Shown piece after piece: positions 52,395 through 61,354 of a stretch of DNA of 64,000 bases (the first letter of the stretch is position 1; the number at the start of each line of letters is the position of its first letter). A program made the translations under genes and the position numbers. Under the pieces are notes generated by a model that was given only the letters and a program-made list of their open reading frames with translations, had not been told where the DNA came from and made no database searches. Source of the stretch: Streptomyces sp. NBC_00690 (GTDB lineage Bacteria > Actinomycetota > Actinomycetes > Streptomycetales > Streptomycetaceae); the NCBI RefSeq assembly GCF_036226685.1, contig NZ_CP109009.1, forward strand, positions 248,001 through 312,000, written 5' to 3'.

Positions 52395-53891
52395 ATGACC
52401 CCCCACCAACTGAGCCGTGGCCCGGCACTCGCCGTCGCGGTCATGGCCGTCGCGGCGCTGACGGCGCCGCTGGTGATCGCCGCTCCCACCGACGCTCGTC
52501 CAGCCACACCGAAGAAGGCCGCCGCGAACGACTTCAACGGTGACGGCATCCGTGACCTTGCCGTCGCCGCACCGGGCGGGAATGCGGGCAAGCGGGTGAA
52601 GGCCGGCCATGTGTCGGTGTTGTACGGATCGAAGACCAAGCCGGTCACGGCGCGCACTCAGGTGTTCCACCAGGACTCGCCCGGCATCCCCGGGACTGCT
52701 GCGGCTGGCGATCAGTTCGGCGCGGCGCTGGCAAGCGGAGACCTCGACCGGGACGGCCACGCCGAGCTTGTCGTGGGAGCATCCAAGGACAGCCCTGGCT
52801 CGCGGAAGGAGGCCGGTTCGGTCTCCGTGCTCTGGGGAGGGCCGAAGGGGCTCTCCGGCGGTGCGACGCTGCTGAGCGGCTCCGGGCCCCACGCACTGCT
52901 CGGCAAGTCACTTGCCGTGGGCGATTTCGACGGTGACGGCGACCAGGACATAGCCACCACGAACGACCAGAGCCAGGTGCGGGTTCTGCTCGGTCCGTTC
53001 ACGAGGGACGGCTCCCCGGCCGCGACCACGCTCATCGTGAACGACGGCGAGCGGATCACCGATCTGGCCGCCGGGGACGTGAACCGTGACGGCCGTACGG
53101 ACCTCGTCGCCGCACGCTACAACCCCGATCTGTACGAGCATCCGGAGACCGCCGTGTGGATGGGGACCGCCAAGGGGCTCGCCCACACCGCGCGGGTCCT
53201 CAGGAAGCACATCAACGATCGAACCACTCCGGGCGGCGACAACGTCGACGTCGGGGACGTCAACCGGGACGGCTACGCCGACGTCGTCGTCGGACGGGAC
53301 GACTTCCGGGAGACCGACATGGACGGGGGGAAGGGCGGCAGGATCATCTTCTTCCCCGGCTCGGCGAGCGGCCCGGTTGTGTCGAGGCTCGTGGTCCTCA
53401 GCCAGAACACCAAGGGCGTGCCGGGTACGGCCGCATACCGTGACTACTTCGGTTCGGGAGTGTCGGTGTCCGACGTCAACGGCGACGGCTATGCGGACAT
53501 CGCGACGGGCCTGCCGGGCAAGAAGGTGGGTACCGTCCAGGCCGCTGGGGCCGTCGTGGTCCTTCGAGGTGGCGCAACGGGCCCCAGCACCACCGGGGCC
53601 AAGCTCTTCACCCAGAACACCGCAGGGGTGCCGGGGATCTCCGAGCCGAACGACGCCTTTGGCTTCTCCACCTCGCTGATCGATCTGACCGGAGATGGCC
53701 GCGCTGAGCTGGTCGTCGGTGGAACCGGCGAGGATCAGGGCGCTGGTTCGGTGTGGGTCCTCAAGGGGTCGAGGTCCGGCCCGGTCGCGACCGGAGCAAC
53801 GGCCTTCGGTCACAGCGCCCTCGGGACGGTCGCGGCCCCGCTCAGTGCACTCGGCTTCTCGTTCAGCAACGCCAACACTTACCGCTACTGA
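52395..53891 (+). CDS. Secreted FG-GAP (integrin-alpha-like) beta-propeller protein
   Basis: 498 residues. ATG 52395 with GAGAGG upstream starts a Sec signal peptide (hydrophobic VAVMAVAALTAPLVIAAPT, cleavage near residue 35). The mature part has about seven FG-GAP/VCBS units, each with a calcium loop of the form D-x-N/D-G/R-D-G-x-x-D-L: DFNGDGIRDLAV, DLDRDGHAELVV, DFDGDGDQDIAT, DVNRDGRTDLVA, DVNRDGYADVVV, DVNGDGYADIAT and DLTGDGRAELVV. They should fold as a calcium-bound seven-bladed propeller outside the cell. Binding partner unknown. A hairpin follows 14 bp after the stop. Confidence 0.9.
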   Translation: MTPHQLSRGPALAVAVMAVAALTAPLVIAAPTDARPATPKKAAANDFNGDGIRDLAVAAPGGNAGKRVKAGHVSVLYGSKTKPVTARTQVFHQDSPGIPGTAAAGDQFGAALASGDLDRDGHAELVVGASKDSPGSRKEAGSVSVLWGGPKGLSGGATLLSGSGPHALLGKSLAVGDFDGDGDQDIATTNDQSQVRVLLGPFTRDGSPAATTLIVNDGERITDLAAGDVNRDGRTDLVAARYNPDLYEHPETAVWMGTAKGLAHTARVLRKHINDRTTPGGDNVDVGDVNRDGYADVVVGRDDFRETDMDGGKGGRIIFFPGSASGPVVSRLVVLSQNTKGVPGTAAYRDYFGSGVSVSDVNGDGYADIATGLPGKKVGTVQAAGAVVVLRGGATGPSTTGAKLFTQNTAGVPGISEPNDAFGFSTSLIDLTGDGRAELVVGGTGEDQGAGSVWVLKGSRSGPVATGATAFGHSALGTVAAPLSALGFSFSNANTYRY

Positions 53892-53905
53892 TCGTCTCGA
53901 ATGCG

Positions 53906-53933
53906 GGCCCGGGCCGGCTCACCGGTCCGGGCC
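53906..53933 (+). terminator. Hairpin terminator
   Basis: GGCCCGGGCCGG (53906-53917) pairs with CCGGTCCGGGCC (53922-53933) with one G-T pair and a CTCA loop, 14 bp after the FG-GAP stop. Confidence 0.7.
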
Positions 53934-54187
53934 ATGGAGATTTCCCCCAGCGTGCCCGCGCAACGAGCGGCGCCTTCGACATGCAAGGGCAAGGCATACG
54001 GTTCGAATCGCCTTGGTATCGAAGACGCCAGCCCGCGAGCCCTCCTGCGATCCGCAGGCGCGGGGATAGCGACACGCTGTTCGCGCACCCGGCCAATCCC
54101 ACCAGCAACACAAGCCCCTAGGCCGCCGCCCCGGAAACATCGCACCGCGTCATGACCAGGCCATGATCGCGACGAAGAGTGCTGGTC

Positions 54188-54748
54188 TCACAGGGGAGCC
54201 ATCTCCAACTCGCCCATGACCTGGAGACCGACTTGCGCTGCCAGCCACGGAGCGCGGTGGGCTTCGGCCTGCTTCACATGGACGTACACCGTGTGGTCCA
54301 TCGCAGGATCCTCAAGGTAGAGGTCGCGGGCGTTCAGACAGACCGTCAGGTAGGCGCCTCGGGTGCCGCCATAGCCGAGGCCGATCTCAGGCGCTTCGGG
54401 CCAGCCGCTGAAGTCCCAGCGCACCATGGCCGGAACATCCCCCACCGCGGCCAAGAAGCCCTCCACCGCTTCCGGCGGCATCGTCCACCGACTCAGAACA
54501 ACCGGGAGACACTCGAAGGCAGAGTCACCGTCGCGCGAGGAGCCGGACCGCCCCGGCCCACGCGGCCACCAGTTGGCGTCCGGCATCACCTTGGCCAACC
54601 GCTCCAGCTCATCGGCTCGGTGAACCACTGCTTCGAAATCCACTTCGAGTTGCCGGGTATCGGCGAGGTCGATCAGCTGATCTGCGACTCGCAGTACCTC
54701 GGCAAGGTCCGCCGTCCTCAGCACCGCTTGTGCGTACGAGTTGCTCAT
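54188..54748 (-). CDS. Hypothetical protein
   Basis: 186 residues from ATG 54748 (MSNSYAQAVLRTADLAEV); ATG 54781 would add 11. An N-terminal helical stretch is followed by a Trp/Gly-rich mixed region (WDFSGWPEAPEIGLGYGGTRGAYLTVCLNARD) and a C-terminal VYVHVKQAEAHRAPWLAAQVG. Composition and the codon pattern are those of a real gene, but no family was recognised. No signal peptide or membrane segment. No ribosome site is visible. Confidence 0.6.
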   Translation of the reverse strand: MSNSYAQAVLRTADLAEVLRVADQLIDLADTRQLEVDFEAVVHRADELERLAKVMPDANWWPRGPGRSGSSRDGDSAFECLPVVLSRWTMPPEAVEGFLAAVGDVPAMVRWDFSGWPEAPEIGLGYGGTRGAYLTVCLNARDLYLEDPAMDHTVYVHVKQAEAHRAPWLAAQVGLQVMGELEMAPL

Positions 54749-54918
54749 GACGGCAGTCTGCCAAGCCATCCGTTGATCCACGAACGAATGGATCGGCCGT
54801 TAACCCGCGGACCAGGACTGCCATGACGCAACAGCCAGCAGGCTGAGGCCAAGACCGGGTTCAGGAGCACGACCGACGCCCAACTCCCCCGATCGAACGC
54901 CGCAAGCCTTGCCACACA

Positions 54919-54933
54919 TATCGTTAATCGATA
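54919..54933 (+). promoter_or_regulatory. Inverted repeat upstream of the DUF2975/XRE operon
   Basis: TATCG-TTAAT-CGATA, a perfect 5-bp dyad in an AT-rich patch 33 bp before the ATG of the DUF2975 gene. Its place and form suit an operator for the XRE regulator of the same operon (autoregulation). Confidence 0.5.
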
Positions 54934-54966
54934 GATTTCCATCGTTACTCAACCGAGGGAGGGGCC

Positions 54967-55464
54967 ATGGGGAAGGTGACCGTGCTTGCGCTACGCGTCG
55001 TGATCGTGACGCTGCTCGCCGGCTCAGTGTTCGTGGAAACGGTGATGGTGCCACTGCTGGCCGTCGATCTGGAGGAGCTCGACGCGGACCTCACCCATCT
55101 GCGCACCCCGTGCCTGGTGATCGCGGTCCTCGGTGTCACGACGGTTCAGGTGGTTCTCTTCTGCGTGTGGCGACTGGTGACGATGGTGCGTCGCGGCACC
55201 GTCTTCTCCCCCGCCGCCTTCCGCTATGTGCACGGGGTGATCGGTGCGTTCGTGACGGCCTCCATCCTGTTGTGTGTGCTCGCGGTTCTCCTGGCCCCGG
55301 GGGAGGCCGTTTCTCCGGGCATCGTCCTCCTGGTGTGCGGGGCGGCCCTGGCGCTCCAAGGGATCGCGCTCATCGTGCTCATCCTGCGGATGCTGCTCGC
55401 CCAGGCCGTCGCACGTGACGTCGAGGCGGCCCAGTTGCAGGCCGAACTGTCCGAGGTGATCTGA
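54967..55464 (+). CDS. DUF2975 membrane protein
   Basis: 165 residues with four hydrophobic segments (about 8-30, 47-69, 93-115, 118-140) and the order of charged loops typical of DUF2975 proteins (VWRLVTMVRRGTVFSPAAFRYVHGV between segments 2 and 3). GAGGGAGGGG precedes ATG 54967. DUF2975 genes are regularly paired with a small XRE regulator, as here, where the stop and the next ATG share a base (TGATG). Function is unknown; a membrane sensor or partner of the regulator is usually supposed. Confidence 0.85.
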   Translation: MGKVTVLALRVVIVTLLAGSVFVETVMVPLLAVDLEELDADLTHLRTPCLVIAVLGVTTVQVVLFCVWRLVTMVRRGTVFSPAAFRYVHGVIGAFVTASILLCVLAVLLAPGEAVSPGIVLLVCGAALALQGIALIVLILRMLLAQAVARDVEAAQLQAELSEVI

Positions 55465-55736
55465 TGCCGATCGCCGTTGACATCGATGTGATGTTGGCCA
55501 AACGGAAGATGTCCGTGGGCGAACTCGCAGAACGCGTGGGCATCACACCCGCCAATCTGGCGGTGCTCAAGAACGGCCGCGCCAAAGCGGTGCGGTTCAC
55601 GACTCTCGCCGCACTCTGCGAGGTGCTCGAATGCCAGCCGGGAGACCTCCTGCGCTGGGAAGCCGAAATCCCCGGTCCCGCCGATGCCGCCGATGCCGCC
55701 GACAGCACTGACGCGATTGCCACCGATGCAGATTGA
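55464..55736 (+). CDS. XRE-family (YozG-like) transcriptional regulator
   Basis: 90 residues. The Cro/C1-type helix-turn-helix spans MSVGELAERVGITPANLAVLKNGRAKAVRFTTLAALCEVLECQPGDLL. The C-terminus is an Ala/Asp-rich tail with repeated DAAD units. ATG overlaps the DUF2975 stop by one base, so the two are coupled. It probably binds the dyad at 54919-54933. Confidence 0.88.
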   Translation: MPIAVDIDVMLAKRKMSVGELAERVGITPANLAVLKNGRAKAVRFTTLAALCEVLECQPGDLLRWEAEIPGPADAADAADSTDAIATDAD

Positions 55737-55776
55737 GGCTGGACACCCTGCGTCGCGCCGCACGCCGGACCCCTGA

Positions 55777-56694
55777 TCAGCCGTCGGTGTCGGCACTCTG
55801 TGGATGGTGATCCGCGGCCCATCGGTGCGCCAACGAGGCGAAGGCGCGTGCAGCCGCGCTGATGTACGCGCTGTCGCGGTGCAGCAGGCTGACCGTGCGG
55901 GCGGGCAGAGGCGGAGTGAGGGCGATGGGGTGGAGAGCGGCATGGCCGTGGGTGAGCGCGTCGGGCAGAACCGTCGCCAGATCCGTGCGCTGAACGATCT
56001 CGATGAGTGCGCTGATGGAGTTGGCCTCCACCGCAACCACCGGGCGGGCACCCGCGGCAAGGAAGTAGGTGTCGATGTGGCCCCGGGTGGCGAAGTCGTC
56101 ACTCAGAAGGGCGAGCGGGTGCCCGGTCAGCACTTCGACGGGCAAGGGCTCGGTGCGACCGGTGTCGGAATGCCGTGGTCCGACCACCAGACTGAGCTTC
56201 TCGGTGAACAGCGGAGTGCTCTCGATGCCTGCGAGATGGTCGGTGCGAAACGCGATGCCGAGGTCGATGTCATCGGCCAGCAGTCCGGATTCCATGCGGT
56301 CCTGGGTCATCTCGCGCACCTCGATGGTGAGGGCCGGGTGATGGGTGTGGAACTCGGCGACGAGCGGACCGATGAGGTACGTCGTGAACGTGGGTGTCAT
56401 CGCCAGGCGTAGCCGGCCACGGGTGAGGTCCTGCACGTCGAGTACCGCCCTGCGGCCCGCGGCAAGGTCGCGCAGGGCCCGGCGCGCATAGCGGAGGTAG
56501 GTCTCCCCGGCGTCGGTCAGGCGCACGGTTCGACCGCTGCGGTCGAGGAGTTGAACGCCCAACACCTTCTCCAACTGCTTGATCTGTTGGGACAGCGTCG
56601 GCTGCGAGATATGGAGGTCCTCGGCGGCGCGGGTGAAACTGGCATGTTCGGCGACAGCCAGGAGATACCGAAGATGACGCAGTTCAGGGCCCAT
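55777..56694 (-). CDS. LysR-family regulator, CynR-like, of the cyanate locus
   Basis: 305 residues from ATG 56694 (MGPELRHLRYLLAVAEHASFTRAAEDLHISQPTLSQQI), the normal LysR start; ATG 56730 would place the candidate operator inside the gene. The C-terminal part is a LysR substrate-binding domain. The gene is divergent from cynT-cynS with a T-N11-A palindrome between, the usual arrangement of the cyanate activator CynR, which responds to cyanate. Identification as the CynR equivalent rests on position. Confidence 0.85.
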   Translation of the reverse strand: MGPELRHLRYLLAVAEHASFTRAAEDLHISQPTLSQQIKQLEKVLGVQLLDRSGRTVRLTDAGETYLRYARRALRDLAAGRRAVLDVQDLTRGRLRLAMTPTFTTYLIGPLVAEFHTHHPALTIEVREMTQDRMESGLLADDIDLGIAFRTDHLAGIESTPLFTEKLSLVVGPRHSDTGRTEPLPVEVLTGHPLALLSDDFATRGHIDTYFLAAGARPVVAVEANSISALIEIVQRTDLATVLPDALTHGHAALHPIALTPPLPARTVSLLHRDSAYISAAARAFASLAHRWAADHHPQSADTDG

Positions 56695-56706
56695 ACCCAC
56701 CACCAT

Positions 56707-56721
56707 ATAGATGGCATCTAT
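56707..56721 (+). promoter_or_regulatory. LysR-type palindrome in the cyn intergenic region
   Basis: ATAGATG-G-CATCTAT is a perfect palindrome with a T-N11-A core. Two copies of CTATAG follow at 56731-56736 and 56750-56755 towards cynT, giving the layout of a primary recognition site plus activation sites near the promoter. Confidence 0.6.
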
Positions 56722-56821
56722 GGAAGTCATCTATAGTACATATTGGACACTATAGACACAGGTCATGCATGGTTGACCACGTCGGCCCCCACCGACGAAC
56801 CAACCGAAGGAAGAACAGGCC

Positions 56822-57427
56822 ATGCATCACCTCACCGAAGGAATCCGCCGCTTCCACAACGATGTCTTCCCCGCCCGAGCGGAGTTGTTCCGGCACCTCG
56901 CGACCACCCATCGACCCAGCACGCTGTTCATCAGCTGCTCTGATGCCCGGGTCGTGCCCGAGCTGATCACCCAACAGGATCCGGGTGAGCTCTTCGTCAT
57001 CCGCACCGCCGGAAACCTGGTACCCGCCTACGCCTCCGGCGTGGACGGTGTCGCCGCCAGCATCGAGTACGCCGTGGCCGTGCTCGGGGTCAGCGACATC
57101 ATCGTCTGCGGCCACTCCGCCTGCGGGGCCATGACGGCGCTCGCCGAGCACCACGACCTCACCGCACTGCCTTCCATCGCCGACTGGCTGCGCCACGCCG
57201 ATGCGTCCAGGGCCCGCACGGAGCCCGCGGCCGAGAACGACGTCAGCGCCCTGGTCCGCGAGAACGTCCTCGCCCAGCTGGCGAACCTCGCCACCCATCC
57301 ATCGGTGGCACGCGCACTGGCCCGGGAAACCGTCCGTCTGCACGGTTGGATCTTCGACATCGCCACCGGCGCAATCGACGACGCCACCCCCGCCATGGAA
57401 CGGCCCGCCGCCCTCACGGTCGTCTGA
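56822..57427 (+). CDS. cynT: Beta-class carbonic anhydrase (CynT)
   Basis: 201 residues. Zinc and active-site residues are C39-S-D41-A-R43 and H98-S-A-C101, the same numbering I recall for E. coli CynT. The enzyme hydrates CO2 to bicarbonate, which cyanase consumes, and prevents bicarbonate loss during cyanate breakdown. GGAAG lies upstream. It is followed after 104 bp by cynS on the same strand and is divergent from the LysR gene. Confidence 0.93.
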   Translation: MHHLTEGIRRFHNDVFPARAELFRHLATTHRPSTLFISCSDARVVPELITQQDPGELFVIRTAGNLVPAYASGVDGVAASIEYAVAVLGVSDIIVCGHSACGAMTALAEHHDLTALPSIADWLRHADASRARTEPAAENDVSALVRENVLAQLANLATHPSVARALARETVRLHGWIFDIATGAIDDATPAMERPAALTVV

Positions 57428-57531
57428 TCACCCCGGTGCGCCACTCGCACCTCCGGCACGCGCCGACACGTTCACCCCGCTCCACGCCCTCCCGGCTTCC
57501 CGGGAAGGTCCACCTCCAAAGGAGTCCCTTT

Positions 57532-58002
57532 ATGATCCACGCACAGTTCGACCCCACCGCCCGTCAGCAGCTCACGATCGCCGCAGTCGAGGCGAAGACC
57601 CGCAAGGACCTCTCCTGGCAGCAGATCGCCGACACCACTGGCCTGTCGGTGGCCTTCGTCACCGCCGCGCTGCTCGGCCAGCACCCGCTGCCCAAGGACG
57701 CCGCACACGCCGTCGGCGAGGTGCTGGGACTGGACGAGGACGCCGTTCTCCTGCTCCAGACCGTGCCGATGCGCGGCTCCATCGACGGCGGAATTCCGAC
57801 GGACCCCACCATCTATCGCTTCTACGAGATGCTCCAGGTCTACGGCACCACGCTCAAGGCCCTGGTCCACGAGCAGTTCGGCGACGGCATCATCAGCGCC
57901 ATCAACTTCAAGCTCGATGTGCAGAAGGTGGCCGACCCCGACGGCGGCGAGCGCGCGGTGATCACTCTGGACGGCAAGTACCTCCCCACCAAGCCGTTCT
58001 GA
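57532..58002 (+). CDS. cynS: Cyanate hydratase (cyanase)
   Basis: 156 residues, the exact length of the E. coli enzyme, with catalytic R96, E99 ([10 protein letters not shown]) and S122 (DGIISAINF) at identical positions. An N-terminal helical domain precedes the decamer-forming catalytic domain. It converts cyanate and bicarbonate to carbamate and CO2, the carbamate decaying to ammonia and CO2, so cyanate serves as a nitrogen source and is detoxified. AAAGGAG lies 8 bp before ATG 57532. A strong hairpin follows at 58026. Confidence 0.96.
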   Translation: MIHAQFDPTARQQLTIAAVEAKTRKDLSWQQIADTTGLSVAFVTAALLGQHPLPKDAAHAVGEVLGLDEDAVLLLQTVPMRGSIDGGIPTDPTIYRFYEMLQVYGTTLKALVHEQFGDGIISAINFKLDVQKVADPDGGERAVITLDGKYLPTKPF

Positions 58003-58025
58003 CCACCCCGTACGAAGCACAACTT

Positions 58026-58058
58026 CATCGGGCCGGGCAGCGTCTGGCCGGCCCGATG
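58026..58058 (+). terminator. Hairpin after cynS
   Basis: CATCGGGCCGG (58026-58036) pairs perfectly with CCGGCCCGATG (58048-58058), 11-bp stem and 11-base loop, 24 bp after cynS and 54 bp before the deaminase gene. It may terminate or merely attenuate. Confidence 0.65.
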
Positions 58059-58112
58059 TCTCTTGCCCGACCCCGTTTCCCAACAGGGGGCCGACCGTAC
58101 CAAGGAGGAACC

Positions 58113-58610
58113 ATGGACTTCGCACAACACACCATCGATCTCGCCCGACGCAATGTGGAGGAGGGCGGCCGGCCCTTCGCGACGGTCATCGTCCGCGAGG
58201 GCGAGATCCTCGCCGAGAGCCCCAACCGGGTGGCCCAGACCGGCGACCCGACGGCACACGCCGAGGTCCTGGCCATTCGCGACGCGTGCACACGACTGGG
58301 CACCGAGCACCTCATCGGCACCACCATCTACGTACTGGCCCATCCCTGTCCGATGTGCCTGGGCGCCCTGTACTACTGCTCACCCGACGAGGTGGTCTTC
58401 CTCACCGATCGCGGCGCCTACTCCGCCTACTACGTCGACGACCGCAAGTACTTCGAGCTGGACTCCTTCTACGAGGAGTTCGCCCGGCCCTACGACCAGC
58501 GTCGACTCCCCATGCGTCACGAGCCCCGCCCCGATGCGCTCGACGTCTATCGGGCCTGGCGCGAGCACAACGGTGGCGAGCGTCGAGTGGCAGGCGTTCC
58601 CACTCGTTGA
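58113..58610 (+). CDS. Nucleoside/guanine deaminase-like protein
   Basis: 165 residues, ATG with AAGGAGGAA upstream. Zinc-deaminase motifs are H49-A-E51 (THAEVLAI) and P78-C79-P-M-C82, as in guanine deaminases and tRNA/nucleoside deaminases of the CDA fold. The long C-terminus (YYVDDRKYFELDSFYEEFARPY) fits the guanine-deaminase-like branch. It hydrolyses an amino group to ammonia. Following cynTS, it may be part of a nitrogen-scavenging transcript, although a hairpin intervenes. Confidence 0.87.
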   Translation: MDFAQHTIDLARRNVEEGGRPFATVIVREGEILAESPNRVAQTGDPTAHAEVLAIRDACTRLGTEHLIGTTIYVLAHPCPMCLGALYYCSPDEVVFLTDRGAYSAYYVDDRKYFELDSFYEEFARPYDQRRLPMRHEPRPDALDVYRAWREHNGGERRVAGVPTR

Positions 58611-58751
58611 ACGCATCGGTCCACCGCTGTACCGCCCGGACCCACGGGAAACACCGCCCGGGCCGGCGGGGAACACCAACGGGCAACGCCGAAGTGCACA
58701 ACCCTCCCACGGCGCACCGCCCAGCGCAGAGGCCCCATCGACGCCGCCCCG

Positions 58752-59228
58752 TCAGGGGTGCGCGCGCCCGGCGAGCTGCGGTCCATCGCCTTCCGTGTGC
58801 TGGGCCGCTTCACCGGCCACTCGTGCGTCGTAGGCGGCCCTGGCCCCCGCGATCTCGTTCTGATGCTCCTCGGTCCAGGTGACCAGCGAGCGAATCGTGG
58901 TGTGGAGGGTGCAGCCGAGCGGAGTGAGCGCGTACTCCACCCGGGGCGGAACGACCGGATGCACCGTACGACTGACCAGCCCGTCCCGCTCCAACTGGCG
59001 CAGGGTCACCGTCAGCATCCGTTGGCTGATGCCGTCGATCTCCCGGCGCAGCTCCGTGAAACGGAGGACACGGCTGTCGAGCAGTGCGATCACCAGGAGG
59101 GACCACTTGTCGGCGATCCGGTCCAGGATCTGGCGGACCTCGCAGTCCTCACGGGTGTCCCACTGGAAGGGGTCCGGGTCCCCGCTGTCGTCGAAGTCGG
59201 TAACCGGGCGGTGACTTGGTGACTTCAA
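58752..59228 (-). CDS. HxlR-family transcriptional regulator
   Basis: 158 residues. Start is TTG 59228, with GGAGG about 4 bp upstream; no ATG or GTG fits. The HxlR core reads CEVRQILDRIADKWSLLVIALLDS and GISQRMLTVTLRQLERDGLVSRTV, with wing VPPRVEYALTPLG. It is divergent from the MFS gene, the usual layout for a repressor of an exporter. GTTAC (59274-59278) and GTAAC (59303-59307) between the genes form an inverted pair that could be its operator. Confidence 0.88.
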   Translation of the reverse strand: MKSPSHRPVTDFDDSGDPDPFQWDTREDCEVRQILDRIADKWSLLVIALLDSRVLRFTELRREIDGISQRMLTVTLRQLERDGLVSRTVHPVVPPRVEYALTPLGCTLHTTIRSLVTWTEEHQNEIAGARAAYDARVAGEAAQHTEGDGPQLAGRAHP

Positions 59229-59347
59229 AGTGCCTCCTTCCCTACCGGTCCATCGTCGCGCAGGATCGATGGAGTTACAAGAAGGAACTGGCCACCCTTC
59301 AGGTAACCGATTCCCTGTTGTCCGCCACCCTTCCGCGGAGCCGTTCC

Positions 59348-60838
59348 ATGTCTACCGACCTGCCACCCTCCCCCGCCGAGCGCCCCGCGCCGGCTGATCA
59401 CCGGGGCGCGCCTTCCAGCAAGCCGTCCGAGACCGGGGGCGGTGCCTTAGCCCCTGTCGAAAAGATGTCCGCGCGCTCCCGGGCCCTATTGCTGGTCCTG
59501 TGCGGGGCAATCTTCCTGGAGGGGATCGACATCGCCATGCTCGCGGTGGCGATCCCCACGATCCGGGCGGAGTTGGGTCTCTCCACGGGTACCGCGGCCT
59601 GGGTGGTCAGCGGATACGTACTGGGCTACGCGGGGTTCACCCTGCTCGGCGGACGGGCCGCCGACCTGCTCGGCCGCAGACGGATGTTTCTGAGCTGGCT
59701 CGTCGTCTTCATCGGCTTCTCGGCGCTCGGCGGACTGGCGACCGAGGGGTGGATGCTGATCGTCTCCCGCTTTGTGACGGGGGTGGCCTCCGCCTTTATG
59801 ACACCCGCCTCGATGTCGATCATCACCACGTCTTACCCGGAGGGCCGACAGCGCAACCGCGCCCTCCTCATCTTCGCGGGCACCGCGGCCGGGGGCTTCT
59901 CGATCGGTCTGGTGATCGGTGGACTGCTCACCCAACTCGGTTGGCGCTGGGTCTTCTACGCGCCGGTACTGCTCGGCGGGATGATTCTCCTTTCGGCCGT
60001 ACGGCTGATCCCCGTCGGAACTACCCCGGTGCGGCAGGGCGGCTTCGACCTCCCCGGGGCGATGACCGCGGCCGGGGCCATGCTGCTGTTGACGTACGGG
60101 ATCGTCCGCCTGGAACACGGGCTGGCGCAGTGGCACATGACGATCGCCGTACTCGCCACCGGTCTACTACTGGCGGCACTTTTCATCCGGATCGAGCAAC
60201 GGTCCCCCTCACCACTCGTACGACTGGGAATACTCCGGCAGGCGTCCGTCGCCCGCGCGGACCTCGGGGCACTGTTGCTGCTCGGCGGCTTCATGGGCTT
60301 CCAGTTCATGGTGACGCTCTACCTCCAGGAGATGCGCGGCTGGTCCTCGCTGGAGACCTCCTTGACATTCCTGGTGACGGGCATCGATGTGCTGCTGGCA
60401 CCGACGGTGACCCCACCACTGGTCGAACGGTACGGAAATGCGCGGGTGATCCTCAGCGGCTTCCTGCTCGCCACCGTGGCGTACGCATTGTTCCTCTGGT
60501 TCGGACTGGGCTCGGGGTATCTGATGATGCTGCCGACCCTCCTGCTGACGGGCGTGGCCTTCGCCTTGGCCTATGGCCCGCTCACCATCGCGGCGACGGA
60601 CGGCGTCGTGGCCGGGGAGCAGGGGCTCGCGGGAGGGCTGCTACACACCGCCACCCAGTTCGGAGCTGCGGTGGGCATTGCGGCTGTGACTGCCGTCCAC
60701 GGCTGGGCGGGCGGTGGCCTCGACGCCTTCCGCGTGGCTCTGGTGGTACCGCTGATGATGGCGCTGACGGGTCTGGTGCTGTCGGCCACGGGGCTACGAC
60801 AGCGCACACGCGGCCCGAAGGTGGGGCGACCGGGCTGA
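59348..60838 (+). CDS. MFS transporter, DHA2-like multidrug exporter
   Basis: 496 residues with about fourteen hydrophobic segments, the DHA2 14-TM pattern. MFS loop GGRAADLLGRRRMFLSW follows the second segment, and antiporter motif C (GGFSIGLVIGGLLTQLGWRWVF) is clear. ATG 59348 is chosen; an earlier in-frame start at 59216 lies inside the divergent HxlR gene. It exports drugs or metabolites by proton antiport and is probably controlled by the HxlR protein. The cargo is unknown. Confidence 0.88.
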   Translation: MSTDLPPSPAERPAPADHRGAPSSKPSETGGGALAPVEKMSARSRALLLVLCGAIFLEGIDIAMLAVAIPTIRAELGLSTGTAAWVVSGYVLGYAGFTLLGGRAADLLGRRRMFLSWLVVFIGFSALGGLATEGWMLIVSRFVTGVASAFMTPASMSIITTSYPEGRQRNRALLIFAGTAAGGFSIGLVIGGLLTQLGWRWVFYAPVLLGGMILLSAVRLIPVGTTPVRQGGFDLPGAMTAAGAMLLLTYGIVRLEHGLAQWHMTIAVLATGLLLAALFIRIEQRSPSPLVRLGILRQASVARADLGALLLLGGFMGFQFMVTLYLQEMRGWSSLETSLTFLVTGIDVLLAPTVTPPLVERYGNARVILSGFLLATVAYALFLWFGLGSGYLMMLPTLLLTGVAFALAYGPLTIAATDGVVAGEQGLAGGLLHTATQFGAAVGIAAVTAVHGWAGGGLDAFRVALVVPLMMALTGLVLSATGLRQRTRGPKVGRPG

Positions 60839-60970
60839 GCCAGCGCCCTGAGCAGCGGGGTGACGGGGTGACAGCCAGAGTGGATGTGGTGTCCACCATC
60901 GGAGGGAGTTCGCCCGGGTGCACAGACGCGCCTGCGCGCATCCGGGCGACCGCACGGCCACATTGACGAC

Positions 60971-61354
60971 ATGACCGCGCACTCAATGAGGGACCTGCTG
61001 CTGCATGCGCAACGCGACGTGGCCTTCGCCGAACTGGCACGCACCGACCCCGACACCGCCGCTGCCGACTACGAGCTCAGCACCGAGGAACTGGAGAGCC
61101 TGCGGCGCCTCGACTGGGACCTGTACCGATATCTGGTCCCCGCGCTCGCAGGCGGAGGAGACCTATCCCTGACACTCCCGCCGACCACTCTCACCGAACC
61201 CCTGCATCTGACCTACCACTCGTTCTCGGAGCTGGTCCGCGGGCCGAAGGGCCCGGAAGCGGAAGCAAAGCGCCGGGACCTGGTGGCGGCCATCGCGACG
61301 CTGAGCGGTTCCGAGCGGCGCGCCAAGCTCGAAGAACTGATGGAGTACGTGTGA
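60971..61354 (+). CDS. Small protein coupled to borosin-type methyltransferase (candidate precursor or binding-domain partner)
   Basis: 127 residues from ATG 60971. The N-terminal helical half (MRDLLLHAQRDVAFAELARTD... then P-D-T-A, ELSTEELESLRRLD) has the A-x-x-D-x-x-F...DP...Y-x-L-(T/S)-x-E-E-x-x-x-L pattern of the borosin-binding domain of split borosin precursors such as SonA. The C-terminal half includes LTLPPTTLTEPLHLTYHSF, a stretch that could be methylated, and then a charged helical tail. Its TGA overlaps the GTG of the methyltransferase gene, so the products are made together. Whether it holds a modified core or acts only as partner cannot be read from sequence. Confidence 0.65.
   Translation: MTAHSMRDLLLHAQRDVAFAELARTDPDTAAADYELSTEELESLRRLDWDLYRYLVPALAGGGDLSLTLPPTTLTEPLHLTYHSFSELVRGPKGPEAEAKRRDLVAAIATLSGSERRAKLEELMEYV

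Noticed and set aside
53985..54015. tRNA T-arm (GGTTCGAATC)
   Set aside because: The flanking bases do not form a T-stem and no acceptor, D or anticodon arms can be drawn.
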